From Bin80 sp026708685 (lineage in GTDB: Bacteria > Bacteroidota > Rhodothermia > Rhodothermales > Bin80), in assembly GCA_965200955.1 (NCBI GenBank), contig OZ241742.1, forward strand, positions 1,922,001 through 1,986,000: a stretch of 64,000 nt of DNA. The letters run 5' to 3'. Positions 1-8,970 of this stretch are shown here, one piece after another. The notes beneath the pieces were generated by a model that was given only the letters and a program-made list of their open reading frames with translations, was not told the origin of the DNA and searched no databases. Made by a program: the position numbers and the translations under genes. The stretch's first letter is position 1. The number at the start of each line of letters is the position of its first letter.

Positions 1-1300
1 TCACATAGACGATCTTTCGGGCAGGCAGGTTGGCAACCTGCTGTGCCACTTTTGGATGCATACCAGCTCGGGGAGGATCAACAATGACAATATCGGGGTT
101 TCCATGCTCAGCAAAAAAATCGGGTCGGAGCAACTTGAGCATATCTCCGCCAATGAATGTACAGTTCTCAATTCCATTGAGAGCCGCATTATGGTTGGCA
201 TTGTCAATAGCACCCTCAATCAGTTCAATGCCAGTGACATGTCTAGCATGCTTTGCAAGCGATAGCGCAATCGTTCCCGTACCACAATACAAATCATATA
301 CATGATCGTCTGAAGTAATATTGGACAAATGTTCAACGGTTTCAACGAGTTTTTCCGCCTGCAGGGTATTGGTCTGAAAGAAGGCATCTGGAGCAATCTG
401 AAATACAATATCGCCAATTTGATCGGTGAGATAGCCGGTGCCGTAGATGGTTTCTGTATGATCTCCAAAGGAAGTCTGTGCAGGCGTTGAGTTGATCGTA
501 TTGACCACTGTCGTCACAAAGGGATACTTTTGTTGCAGGTAGGTTTTTAGATCATCATTACGATTGGTATCATGGTATGATGTGACGATATTGACCATAA
601 AATCAGGAGAATGCCTAGATTCTCTGAGGACTAAATGTCGCAGGAAGCCTTCGTTCTTGCGCCAGTCCCATATGTCCCATGCAGATGCTTGCACAAAAGT
701 GCGGATTCCATTGACGACCGAATGACTTCTCTCGCTATGTAGATGGCATTCATGAAGATCCAGGACTTTGGAAAAAATACCCGAAGGATGCAGGCCAAGA
801 GCCATCAAAGTGTCAAATTTCTTCCCTGATGCAATTTCCTGCTGGGTAAGCCACCGATACCTAGAAAATGAAAACTCCATCTTGTTGCGGTAATGGTAGG
901 GGTGGGGGGCAGGTATGGGTTCCAGGATCTTCAGATCGGAAAGATCTGCAACATGATGCATAGCTTCTTCAACCAGAGAGTATTTATCCACAAGTTGCCT
1001 TGAATAACGAACATGCTGCAGAGAACAGCCTCCACAATGATCAAAATATGTACAGCGAGGCACCACGCGATCCGAAGAAGATTCAAGAATATCGATTGGT
1101 TTCGCTTCAGCAAATTTTTTGCGTTTTTTGACAATGGCAGCACGTACGGATTCTTGCGGTAATGTACGAGGTACAAAGACGACCTGTCCATTGTGATAGG
1201 CAAGACATTTTCCTCGGTCAGCTACTTTTTCGATGGTGAGCGTGACCTCATCTCCACGACGAAGGGTAGTAGGAGGATGTTCTACGGAATTAGAAGGCAT
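1..1300 (-). CDS. rlmD: 23S rRNA (uracil-5-)-methyltransferase, RlmD/RumA type (3' end cut by window edge)
   Basis: The frame opens with ATG at 1298-1300 and runs off the left edge without a stop, giving about 433 residues of a protein usually around 450-480. It should methylate C5 of a uridine in 23S rRNA using S-adenosylmethionine. Residues about 10-70 look like a TRAM RNA-binding domain. C83-x5-C89-x2-C92 followed by C185 matches the four ligands of the 4Fe-4S cluster of this family. The SAM-binding motif DLYCGTGT and the DPPRAG motif are present; the catalytic cysteine, normally in an SCNP motif a few residues later, lies just outside the window. The gene overlaps the end of the BamA-like gene upstream by 11 bp, so the two are probably co-transcribed. 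Family membership is secure; which uridine is modified (RlmD or RlmCD type) is not. Confidence 0.88.
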   Translation of the reverse strand, partial: MPSNSVEHPPTTLRRGDEVTLTIEKVADRGKCLAYHNGQVVFVPRTLPQESVRAAIVKKRKKFAEAKPIDILESSSDRVVPRCTYFDHCGGCSLQHVRYSRQLVDKYSLVEEAMHHVADLSDLKILEPIPAPHPYHYRNKMEFSFSRYRWLTQQEIASGKKFDTLMALGLHPSGIFSKVLDLHECHLHSERSHSVVNGIRTFVQASAWDIWDWRKNEGFLRHLVLRESRHSPDFMVNIVTSYHDTNRNDDLKTYLQQKYPFVTTVVNTINSTPAQTSFGDHTETIYGTGYLTDQIGDIVFQIAPDAFFQTNTLQAEKLVETVEHLSNITSDDHVYDLYCGTGTIALSLAKHARHVTGIELIEGAIDNANHNAALNGIENCTFIGGDMLKLLRPDFFAEHGNPDIVIVDPPRAGMHPKVAQQVANLPARKIVYV

Positions 1301-3743
1301 GACCAAGGCGAAGATATCCTACCCAATTTCTCAAACCATTCGGAAACAATTGTGCATCTGGCTTGGCAGGATCATATACTTTGACAGCCACATCTAAACG
1401 TGCAACGAGGTAAGCCCAAGAAGCTCTGAGTCCAATTCCCCACCCCACACCTATGTCCTTATAGAGATTTTGGATCACAAATCCCCCTGTAGGTTGGCCG
1501 GCCGTCGCTGATGCCAATCCTGGGTTACGAGGTCCAAACCATACATTTCCAGCATCAGTGAATGTTGCGAGAATCCAGTCAGCCTGTAATCGATCTCTGA
1601 CGATGGTCTGACGTAACTCAATGCTTGCTTCCAGTTTTATATCTCCGCCCAGTAGATTGGTTTCCCGTTGATTTGTCGTCAATTGACGGAAGCTTGTAGC
1701 ACCCGGTCCGAGTTCCCGCAGAGTCCAGCCCCGCACACTTGAAGCACCGCCACTGTAAAAGCGGTGTGTAAACGGCACAACAGTTGACTTTCCAATAGGG
1801 TGGGCCCAGCCACCAAGAATTTTGGTAGCCAATACGGTGTGGCTGCCAATCTTGGAATATCTCCGATAACTACTCACAAATCGTATATATTGATGATAGT
1901 TTGCCTGGGTGTCACTGCTCACGAATGAGAAAAGTCGTAGGCTTTGTTCTTCAACACCGGGAGTAAGGACGAATCGATCCAGTAAATAGGGAAGGGTTCC
2001 ACCGAGTTCTATACTTGCATTAAAACTATACCCATTTTCTTTGCGCAGGGGATTTCCTCGCTCGGACCGAAGGGTATACCGTATGGCATTGTTGATCTGT
2101 GGCTGGGTATAATCTTCAAGGATTTGGGCACGCTGAACGGGATCAATCACCCTGGACATTCCATCGGTACCGAGAACGCGATTCAGGAATCTCGTCTGAA
2201 ATCCCCGTAACGTGTCCGGCTGGCTCAAACTGAGATCCATCAGATCAATAATGGATGTCAAATGCTGGTTGTGTTGCAACTCGTAGCGTATTCGTGCAGC
2301 AGCACGCCCGCGAATAATCAGGTTTAGATCCGAACGCCGAGTGGTCAAGTAACTGAAAGAAAATTGGGTTCTCGTCTGAATCATGCTGGTCGTACGATCC
2401 AGTGAACGTAGGGGGAACGTTAGATAGGGCAAACTGACCGAAGCGGAGAATTCAAGTAACGTAGATGATAGAAAATTACGGCCAATATTGGAGGCTACAG
2501 AACCAGTGGTACTTAGACTGAGCACCTCTCCACTTCCAAACAGGTTTGAATTTTCATAGGTAACGCCAAGTCCTCCTCCAAGCTCATTTTCGGCATCTCC
2601 CAATGCATCATTGGTTTGACGCAGAAACGATGAAAGCAAGAATTGATGACGGGGACGCGTCCGAACAAAAATTCGGTGAGGAAGAATTTCATCTACTGGA
2701 TCTAGCGAAATAATATCGGTAAATGTAAAGATTCCAGCGGATTCCAGCCGTCGCTTGGTACTTTGGATTTCAGACCAATTATACCAGCTGCCAGGGACAA
2801 TATTGAGTGATTTGGTAAGGAGGGATGTTGAAATTCTACGGTCTCCCTGGATTGCGTATGTAACCAGTTGATGTGATTCACTAGTGGTAGAGAGGGTGTC
2901 CATGCGTACTGGTGAGGAGGGCTCTGGTCCACTGACTTCAAAGTGCACTGCACCGAAGCGGAAGCGATGGCCTGGGCGAATCCGCAGTTCAATGGAAAAC
3001 GAGTCGGCAGCAGTGGATGTCACTATCGCACGAATGGAGTCACGAGTGGCTGAGGCATAGCCCATATCTTGCAACAGGGATAAAAGCCGCCTTCGCTCTT
3101 CAATTAGCAGTCCTTCTCGAAATCTCTGAGGGGCAGCTTGATACTGCAAGAGGGGTTGATCTGGGAGTGGAGGAAAAAGTGACGATGCTACAAGTTCTTC
3201 ACGATGGATTATTTGTAGATGACTGATTCCCGTGTAAGAAACGTTGCTGACCACGGTTGCTGGGCCTTGGTGGATAATGAATTGTACCTTAACTCTATCT
3301 CCCACTAAGTCCACATCTGAGGTAATCTCTGCCTGCAGATACCCTTCGCGTTGAAAGAAGAGACGAAGCTGTTCCAGATCAGAATTGATCATGGTCTGGT
3401 TGAGTAGAGCAGGGGGTTCACCCACATTCATGAATGCTCTGCTCAGGCGGGATCCCAATTTGCCCGATTCACCTACACGATACAGCCACAGCCACCAGTG
3501 AAGACCGCGAATGCCTAAAAAACGACGGTTTCGGGAGGTACGGATGTTGTTCAGCAAGATTTCATCCGAAAAATCAAAGGTCCCTACGAATTGGATCTCA
3601 TCAACGAGAAGAGAATCAACGGTGGGCTGAGCAACTGTGTCAACTGAATGAAAAACGCTAATCAGTATGAACGAAGAGAGCCACCTACTCGTCCTCGTAG
3701 TAAAAATCGTCGTCAGCGGTGGGGTAGTCAGGCCAGACTTCAT
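1290..3743 (-). CDS. BamA/TamA-family outer membrane protein (POTRA repeats plus Omp85 barrel)
   Basis: About 817 residues. A signal peptide (hydrophobic stretch about residues 21-33, likely cleavage after VAQ near 39) is followed by POTRA-like repeats to about residue 390, then a long segment of alternating beta strands that ends in phenylalanine (sequence end LRLGHAF), the usual signature of an outer-membrane barrel inserted by the BAM machine. The barrel part contains the family's GGASSVRGW motif. It would act in outer-membrane protein assembly or translocation. It could be the main BamA or a TamA-like paralogue: there is no skp/ompH or lpx cluster beside it, which favours the paralogue. 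The start is uncertain: ATG at 3743 gives a normal signal peptide, while ATG at 3794 would add 17 hydrophilic residues. Both overlap the DUF2795 gene. Confidence 0.85.
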   Translation of the reverse strand: MKSGLTTPPLTTIFTTRTSRWLSSFILISVFHSVDTVAQPTVDSLLVDEIQFVGTFDFSDEILLNNIRTSRNRRFLGIRGLHWWLWLYRVGESGKLGSRLSRAFMNVGEPPALLNQTMINSDLEQLRLFFQREGYLQAEITSDVDLVGDRVKVQFIIHQGPATVVSNVSYTGISHLQIIHREELVASSLFPPLPDQPLLQYQAAPQRFREGLLIEERRRLLSLLQDMGYASATRDSIRAIVTSTAADSFSIELRIRPGHRFRFGAVHFEVSGPEPSSPVRMDTLSTTSESHQLVTYAIQGDRRISTSLLTKSLNIVPGSWYNWSEIQSTKRRLESAGIFTFTDIISLDPVDEILPHRIFVRTRPRHQFLLSSFLRQTNDALGDAENELGGGLGVTYENSNLFGSGEVLSLSTTGSVASNIGRNFLSSTLLEFSASVSLPYLTFPLRSLDRTTSMIQTRTQFSFSYLTTRRSDLNLIIRGRAAARIRYELQHNQHLTSIIDLMDLSLSQPDTLRGFQTRFLNRVLGTDGMSRVIDPVQRAQILEDYTQPQINNAIRYTLRSERGNPLRKENGYSFNASIELGGTLPYLLDRFVLTPGVEEQSLRLFSFVSSDTQANYHQYIRFVSSYRRYSKIGSHTVLATKILGGWAHPIGKSTVVPFTHRFYSGGASSVRGWTLRELGPGATSFRQLTTNQRETNLLGGDIKLEASIELRQTIVRDRLQADWILATFTDAGNVWFGPRNPGLASATAGQPTGGFVIQNLYKDIGVGWGIGLRASWAYLVARLDVAVKVYDPAKPDAQLFPNGLRNWVGYLRLGHAF

Positions 3744-3906
3744 CCATGCTTTCGTAGGGGTCCTCTTCTTCTTCCAACTCACGGAGGTTTTCAATCACTT
3801 CAAAAGGGGCACCAGTTCGCTCAGCGTAATCAATGAGCTCGTCACGTGTCGCAGGCCAAGGTGCGTCTTCAAGATAAGAGGCAAGTTCAAGTGTCCAGTA
3901 TCCCAT
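3685..3906 (-). CDS. DUF2795 domain protein
   Basis: A 73-residue acidic protein. The segment reading WPATRDELIDYAERTGAP matches the core of DUF2795 (tryptophan-proline start, then a helix rich in acidic residues and an A/P turn). The C-terminal third is very acidic and aromatic, ending in YYEDE. Its biochemical role is unknown; related small proteins in this group of bacteria often sit next to envelope genes. It starts with ATG at 3904-3906 and its 3' end overlaps the start of the BamA-like gene, so the two are probably translationally coupled. The annotation is by pattern recognition of the family, not by any function visible here. Confidence 0.75.
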   Translation of the reverse strand: MGYWTLELASYLEDAPWPATRDELIDYAERTGAPFEVIENLRELEEEEDPYESMDEVWPDYPTADDDFYYEDE

Positions 3907-3988
3907 TAAAATGTCATGTGCTGATGATCGGTGAGAGTAGTTGTTGTCAAAACTTCAATGCAATATAAGAAACAGGGAAGTGAGAAGT

Positions 3989-4957
3989 TTAGTCAAGCGA
4001 TGGAAGATGAGCATAATTTTTAGCATGATCAAGAAAATCACGATATTCCTCAGGGGTCATGCTTACACCGAAGAAGTTGATTGGATCCAAAGGGTTATAC
4101 TTATGATCACGCACTTCATAGTGAACATGAGGAGCAGTACTTAACCCGGTATTACCACTCAGGGCGATCTGTTGTCCACGAACCACCTCATCGCCCACAT
4201 TGAGACGAGGCATGACCGAGTTGAGATGTCCATAAAGCGTCTTGTATCCAACTGCAGGATGGTCAATCACAATGTAATTACCATATCCAGAATCATAATC
4301 AATCAGCTCTATGGTTCCTCCACCTGTGGCGTATACAGGCGAGTCATTGGGGACGGAAATATCAACACCTGTGTGCATTCTACGGTAATGAAGAATCGGA
4401 TGTAACCGAGATCCATAAGTGGAAGATAAGGTACCGATGGTTGGCTGAATGGTGGGTAACTGTGCCAATTGCCGTCTCTTTTTTACGCCAAGTGGCATCA
4501 AGACCTGATAGCTAGATTTCTGCAATGCAACCTTTCGTTCAAGTTCATCAAGAAGTTCAACATGATTACGCAACAGTGACGCTGTAGATTGACTGAATCC
4601 GTCAAAATAACCATAAGGATCTGTTCCCCCAACCCCCAACTGACGAACATCACTTGGAATCGTGTCCGTTTGAAGGATCAGCCGATACAGTTCCTGATCT
4701 GTCTCGGCTAAGTCATCAATTTGCTCGGCAAGGTTGGTGACACGGTTGTAAGAATCCATAATTTCTTCCTGTAGCAGTTGGTTCTCTGCAATCAGGATCT
4801 GCTCTTGGGGAGAAATGGATAAGAGGTCAAGAGTCAGCCATCCAGTGACAATGATCACAAGTGCAGAGAGGACCAATAGCCACGGCTTGAAAAAGCCCAG
4901 TGGCACAGGCACGCGCTCAAGCGTGAATGGGTCAGTCTTGTATTTTCTAAAAATCAT
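3989..4957 (-). CDS. M23 family metallopeptidase, membrane-anchored
   Basis: 322 residues. One membrane segment lies near the N-terminus (about 25-47), followed by a coiled-coil stretch (about 50-100) and a LytM/M23 peptidase domain in the C-terminal half. Zinc-ligand motifs are visible: the HxxxD motif as HTGVDI and the HxH motif as HVHYEV, with an additional histidine in YGHLN. Enzymes of this type cut peptide cross-links of peptidoglycan, or act as regulators when ligands are lost; here the ligands appear intact, so it should be active in the periplasm, anchored in the inner membrane. It is the only gene between the DUF2795 gene and moxR, same strand, with gaps of 82 and 140 bp. Specific substrate unknown. 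Confidence 0.88.
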   Translation of the reverse strand: MIFRKYKTDPFTLERVPVPLGFFKPWLLVLSALVIIVTGWLTLDLLSISPQEQILIAENQLLQEEIMDSYNRVTNLAEQIDDLAETDQELYRLILQTDTIPSDVRQLGVGGTDPYGYFDGFSQSTASLLRNHVELLDELERKVALQKSSYQVLMPLGVKKRRQLAQLPTIQPTIGTLSSTYGSRLHPILHYRRMHTGVDISVPNDSPVYATGGGTIELIDYDSGYGNYIVIDHPAVGYKTLYGHLNSVMPRLNVGDEVVRGQQIALSGNTGLSTAPHVHYEVRDHKYNPLDPINFFGVSMTPEEYRDFLDHAKNYAHLPSLD

Positions 4958-5097
4958 TACAGGAATGCAGAAAAAATCTCCAACTCACAGAGGAACTGCT
5001 ATTTCAACCTACTAATATACAAAATCATTGCGAAATTCACAAATTATTCACACTGGGTGTGAACAAAATAGAAATGTGGAGAATGGCAATGGGTAGA

Positions 5098-6093
5098 CTA
5101 GGGTACTTCAATGGTATCAAGAATTTTCTGAACAATGGTTTCCGGCTGCATCTCCTCCGCTTCGGCTTCATAGGTAACAGTCACGCGGTGGCGAAGGACA
5201 TCCATACTAATCGATCGGACATCTTCTGGAGTCACATATGCACGATGGTGCAAAAACGCATGGGCACGGGCGGCAAGATTAAGATTAATCGTCGCTCGTG
5301 GGGAAGCTCCATAGTCAATCATGGGAGTCAGTTCAGACAGATTGAATGCATCGGGTTGACGAGTGGCAATGACTAGATCCACAATATACTTCTCAACGCG
5401 CTCGTCCATGTAGAGTTCATTGAGGACCAGACGTGCAGAAAGGATGGTCTTAGGATCAATGATCTGTTGGATTTCTTTCTGCGGCCCCGTTCGTGCCATG
5501 CGCCGCATGATTTCCATTTCCTCTTCATGAGAAGGGTATTTGACCTTGATTTTCAGCATGAATCGATCCACCTGTGCTTCGGGCAGTGGGTACGTTCCCT
5601 CCTGTTCAATCGGGTTCTGCGTTGCAAGAACAAGAAAGGGTTCTTCCAATGGAAAGGTCGTTTCCCCGATAGTGATCTGACGTTCCTGCATGCTTTCAAG
5701 AAGGGCACTCTGAACTTTTGCAGGAGAGCGGTTGACTTCGTCAGCAAGAACAATATTGGAAAACAGTGGACCTTTCTTGATGGAAAAATCACCCGTCTGC
5801 TGATTGTAGATCAAAGTTCCCAAGAGATCAGCAGGCAGCAAATCAGGGGTGAACTGGATTCGCTGAAACCGCCCCCCAATGGCTTGGGCAAGAGAGCTGA
5901 CCGTGAGTGTTTTGGCTAGACCTGGAACCCCTTCAAGTAAGACATGACCGGAAGCTAGCAACCCAATCATGAGGCGTTGAACCATATAGTTTTGTCCTAC
6001 GATGACACGACTAATTTCAGAACACAGGTCGTCCACGAATGCGCTTTCAATGCGAATCCGTTCACTTACCTCAGCAAGATCAAAGTTGGTCAT
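5098..6093 (-). CDS. MoxR-family AAA+ ATPase
   Basis: 331 residues, the usual MoxR length. Walker A is GVPGLAKT, Walker B is IVLADEVNRSP, and the sensor-1 region reads LATQNPIEQEGTYPLPEAQ followed by DRFM, all hallmarks of MoxR proteins. MoxR ATPases act as chaperones that help mature or activate partner proteins, often von Willebrand factor A-domain proteins encoded next door. No DUF58 or VWA gene follows here, since the next gene downstream is an M23 peptidase; the partner, if any, is elsewhere. ATG start at 6091-6093, 46 bp downstream of fmt, so possibly the same transcript. Confidence 0.9.
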   Translation of the reverse strand: MTNFDLAEVSERIRIESAFVDDLCSEISRVIVGQNYMVQRLMIGLLASGHVLLEGVPGLAKTLTVSSLAQAIGGRFQRIQFTPDLLPADLLGTLIYNQQTGDFSIKKGPLFSNIVLADEVNRSPAKVQSALLESMQERQITIGETTFPLEEPFLVLATQNPIEQEGTYPLPEAQVDRFMLKIKVKYPSHEEEMEIMRRMARTGPQKEIQQIIDPKTILSARLVLNELYMDERVEKYIVDLVIATRQPDAFNLSELTPMIDYGASPRATINLNLAARAHAFLHHRAYVTPEDVRSISMDVLRHRVTVTYEAEAEEMQPETIVQKILDTIEVP

Positions 6094-6139
6094 CAGTCAG
6101 AAAAAACGTAACAACGGCGGGTAAACGCGCTTTCTTTCA

Positions 6140-7066
6140 TCAGGTTTCAAACAAGCTTTCCCCCGCAGGCAGGGGATGTCCGTTGAGAAAATCTTTACTG
6201 GGTAGGACTCGCTGGTTTGGAGCCTGTAGGTGTGTGATTTCAACAGCACCGGTTTGGCAAGCAACGATGAGTGTCCCCTGTGCGTGTAAAATGGTACCAG
6301 GTTTTCCACTTCCTTCTGCAATCTTCGTGCCTAAACACTTTAATACTTTTGACTTCCATGTTGTCCAAGCCCCGGGGTACGGAGAGAGTCCACGGCAGTG
6401 GTTATGTACTTCTTCGGCAGACCCTGTCCATGGGATCTGACAGTCTTCACGGAAGATTTTCGGGGCCTTGGTTGCGAGAGAATGATCCTGCATCCGCTCG
6501 ATCGCTCGGCCTTCACAGATTCGTTGAGTGGTTTCCACCACCGCTTGAGCCCCAAGTTTTGCAAGACGATCATGTAGGATTCCAGCGGTGTCATTTGGAA
6601 GAATTGATGTTGGCCATTGGAGAATGATATTGCCTGTGTCCACTTTGTCTTTGAGGAAAAAGGTCGTCACCCCTGTTTTTGTTGCTCCATTGATGAGTGC
6701 CCAGTTAATGGGGGCCGCTCCTCGAAATTCTGGCAATAAAGAAGCGTGGAGATTAAACGCTCCCAATGTTGCTAATGAAAACACCTCGGGGGGTAGGATG
6801 CGAAATGCAACGACCACTTGGAGATCTATGTTAAGTGCCTGTAGTTGAGTAGCGAAGCACGGATCTTTCACTGAACTTGGTTGAAGGATTGGATCAATTC
6901 CTAGGCGGAGCGCCGCCGTTTTAACAGCTGTAGGCTGTAATTTTTGTCCCCGCCCTCTTGGTCGGTCGGGCCCAGTCACTACGGCCACTGGAGGGAATCC
7001 ACTTTCTACCAAAGCCTCTAATGATGGAACGGCAAATTCAGGTGTTCCCATAAAGATCAGTCGCAT
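6140..7066 (-). CDS. fmt: Methionyl-tRNA formyltransferase
   Basis: 308 residues, full length for the family. It transfers the formyl group from 10-formyl-tetrahydrofolate to initiator Met-tRNA. The N-terminus MRLIFMGTPEFAVPSL is typical. The formyl-folate active site is present as NLHASLLPEFRGAAPINWA, giving the catalytic Asn and His, and the Asp is in KVDTGNI. The C-terminal tRNA-binding domain follows from about residue 205. It lies between ftsY and moxR on the same strand; there is no def (deformylase) gene beside it, although that is a common neighbour. Confidence 0.95.
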   Translation of the reverse strand: MRLIFMGTPEFAVPSLEALVESGFPPVAVVTGPDRPRGRGQKLQPTAVKTAALRLGIDPILQPSSVKDPCFATQLQALNIDLQVVVAFRILPPEVFSLATLGAFNLHASLLPEFRGAAPINWALINGATKTGVTTFFLKDKVDTGNIILQWPTSILPNDTAGILHDRLAKLGAQAVVETTQRICEGRAIERMQDHSLATKAPKIFREDCQIPWTGSAEEVHNHCRGLSPYPGAWTTWKSKVLKCLGTKIAEGSGKPGTILHAQGTLIVACQTGAVEITHLQAPNQRVLPSKDFLNGHPLPAGESLFET

Positions 7067-7231
7067 ATCACAGGAATTAGAATAAGATTAAATGAAGCGA
7101 GTGGATGATGCATTATGGATATGGCAATTTCTGAGACTCTCAAGATAGAAGATGAAGGTCATATCAACGAAGGAAATCTTCAATCTTGACTACCATCTAC
7201 CATACGAACTTTGGAATGTGGAACTCTGATG

Positions 7232-8191
7232 TCAGGTTCCCATGACCGATAGGGCCTCGACAAATCGGTGACTATCAAAGACCTGAAGATCATCAATTTG
7301 CTCACCAACGCCTATGTATTTCACGGGAATTTTAAATTCATTAGAGATTCCAATGATCACTCCACCTTTCGCAGAGCCATCCAGCTTTGTGACAATGAGT
7401 CCAGTGATGTCTACGCTCTGGGTAAATTCGTGGGCTTGTCGTAGTGCATTTTGACCAATTGTTGCATCAAGTACCAGCAATACTTCATGGGGTGCTTCTG
7501 GGAGTTTCTTTCCCATGACTCGTTTCATCTTTGCCAGTTCATCCATCAGTCCAGTTTTTGTATGGAGACGGCCAGCAGTATCAATGATGGCTATGTCTGT
7601 TGAGCGTCTGATTGCAGATTCAACGGTATCATATGCAACCGCAGCTGGATCAGCCCCATGTTTCTGTTTAATCATCTCTACCTCAGCTCGTTGTGCCCAA
7701 ACTTCAAGTTGTTCAATTGCCGCGGCCCGAAAGGTATCGCCTGCCCCGATAAGAACACTGCGTCCAGCCTGGGAATACCGCCATGCAAGTTTGCCAATGG
7801 TTGTGGTTTTTCCAACACCGTTGACTCCCACAACCATGATGACATGAGGGGAATGGCTGAATGGTGCATCAAAATCTGATGGGAGCTCGGGGAGATTTTT
7901 TTCCATGAGCCCCGCAATCTCATCGTGGATGAGTTGCTGTAACTCTTCCGAGGATGTGTACAAGTCTCGTGCAGCACGTTTTTGAATGTGCCCTACAATC
8001 TCTAAAGTCGTTTTGATACCGACATCACTTGTCACGAGTGCTTCTTCAATTCCATCAAGAACAACATCATCAACTTTACGCTTTCCTTTAATGAGGCGAC
8101 CAATCTTACCAAACATACCTTGGCGGGTCTTTTCCAACCCAGATTCAAGTCGCTGTTGCTCTTGTTTATTAGATCGTTTAAACAATTTCAT
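7232..8191 (-). CDS. ftsY: Signal recognition particle receptor FtsY
   Basis: 319 residues from the ATG at 8189-8191. It is the SRP receptor GTPase that docks ribosome-nascent chain complexes at the inner membrane. The NG domain is complete: helical N domain about 10-105, P-loop GVNGVGKTT at about 122-130, DTAGR, and TKLDG. The acidic A domain of some FtsY proteins is missing; the N-terminus instead is short and basic (MKLFKRSNK), which can bind membrane directly. The start codon shares its A with the TGA stop of pgsA (TGATG), so the two are translationally coupled. The same reading frame is open further upstream, through a C10 run, but starting there would duplicate the coding region of pgsA. 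Confidence 0.95.
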   Translation of the reverse strand: MKLFKRSNKQEQQRLESGLEKTRQGMFGKIGRLIKGKRKVDDVVLDGIEEALVTSDVGIKTTLEIVGHIQKRAARDLYTSSEELQQLIHDEIAGLMEKNLPELPSDFDAPFSHSPHVIMVVGVNGVGKTTTIGKLAWRYSQAGRSVLIGAGDTFRAAAIEQLEVWAQRAEVEMIKQKHGADPAAVAYDTVESAIRRSTDIAIIDTAGRLHTKTGLMDELAKMKRVMGKKLPEAPHEVLLVLDATIGQNALRQAHEFTQSVDITGLIVTKLDGSAKGGVIIGISNEFKIPVKYIGVGEQIDDLQVFDSHRFVEALSVMGT

Positions 8192-8733
8192 CAGTGGGGG
8201 GGGGGTAGATGACGCAAATTGAAGAGGCGAGTTGCATAGACCACGAAGGAGAGTCCAAGAAATCCAACGGTTGTCCATAAAGATATATCCATAACACTTT
8301 GATCAGCCCTCAAGAGTCCAAGTACGAACGTAATAGATAGAGCAATGACTGCTAATTTACCAGTGATATTACTCATATGAATCTGTCCTGTACGACGACC
8401 TAAAAAAACGCCCCCAGTTAGGATGAGCAGATCACGTAACAATACAACTCCTACAAACCATAACGGTAAGAGATTTTTCAACACAAATACAACCCCAAGA
8501 ATTGCGATGGAGAGTTTGTCAGCAGCAGGATCTAAAATCTTACCCCATCCAGAAACAGTATTCGTGGAGCGGGCTATGAATCCATCCAGTACATCCGTTA
8601 GTGCAGCAATGAGAATTATCCCCAAACTCCATACAACGGAAGCATCAGAAATAATGAGGATGGCAGCACCAACCGAAAGTGGCACACGGACAATGCTCAA
8701 TACATTTGCAAGCGTCCAAAAAGATCCAAGCAT
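8191..8733 (-). CDS. pgsA: CDP-alcohol phosphatidyltransferase, PgsA-like
   Basis: 180 residues with about five membrane segments. It carries the CDP-OH-P signature: DG, two residues, AR, then G and two spaced Asp in DGFIAR ... GKILDPAADK. The reaction joins CDP-diacylglycerol to an alcohol acceptor; by length and sequence the acceptor is probably glycerol-3-phosphate (phosphatidylglycerophosphate synthase), but the acceptor is inferred. The last codons are LPPPH, and the three prolines are encoded by a run of ten C just before the stop codon. The stop overlaps the ftsY start by one base. Confidence 0.82.
   Translation of the reverse strand: MLGSFWTLANVLSIVRVPLSVGAAILIISDASVVWSLGIILIAALTDVLDGFIARSTNTVSGWGKILDPAADKLSIAILGVVFVLKNLLPLWFVGVVLLRDLLILTGGVFLGRRTGQIHMSNITGKLAVIALSITFVLGLLRADQSVMDISLWTTVGFLGLSFVVYATRLFNLRHLPPPH
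8196..8205. repeat. Homopolymer G10 (C10 in the pgsA coding strand)
   Basis: A run of ten G on the plus strand encodes the prolines at the end of pgsA. One added C on the coding strand would skip the pgsA stop and fuse it in frame to ftsY, as described in the findings. Confidence 0.95.
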
Positions 8734-8970
8734 ACAACAAAGTAGGAGAATACAGAGATTTTACGAATGGATAGATAAAATGTAACAAGAAAAATCATGG
8801 TTTGGTGAATTTCCAAACGCTCCTACTCTCAATTGCACATGACAGGAAATGCACCCGATCAAGCAAATCTCTTATACGCAAGTTTGTAAATTGTAGTGGA
8901 TTTTTTCCGCAACTTTTCTGTTCCTTTTTTTCAAGGATTCCCGCTTAGAGTGCTATTTAGAGCAGTTTTT

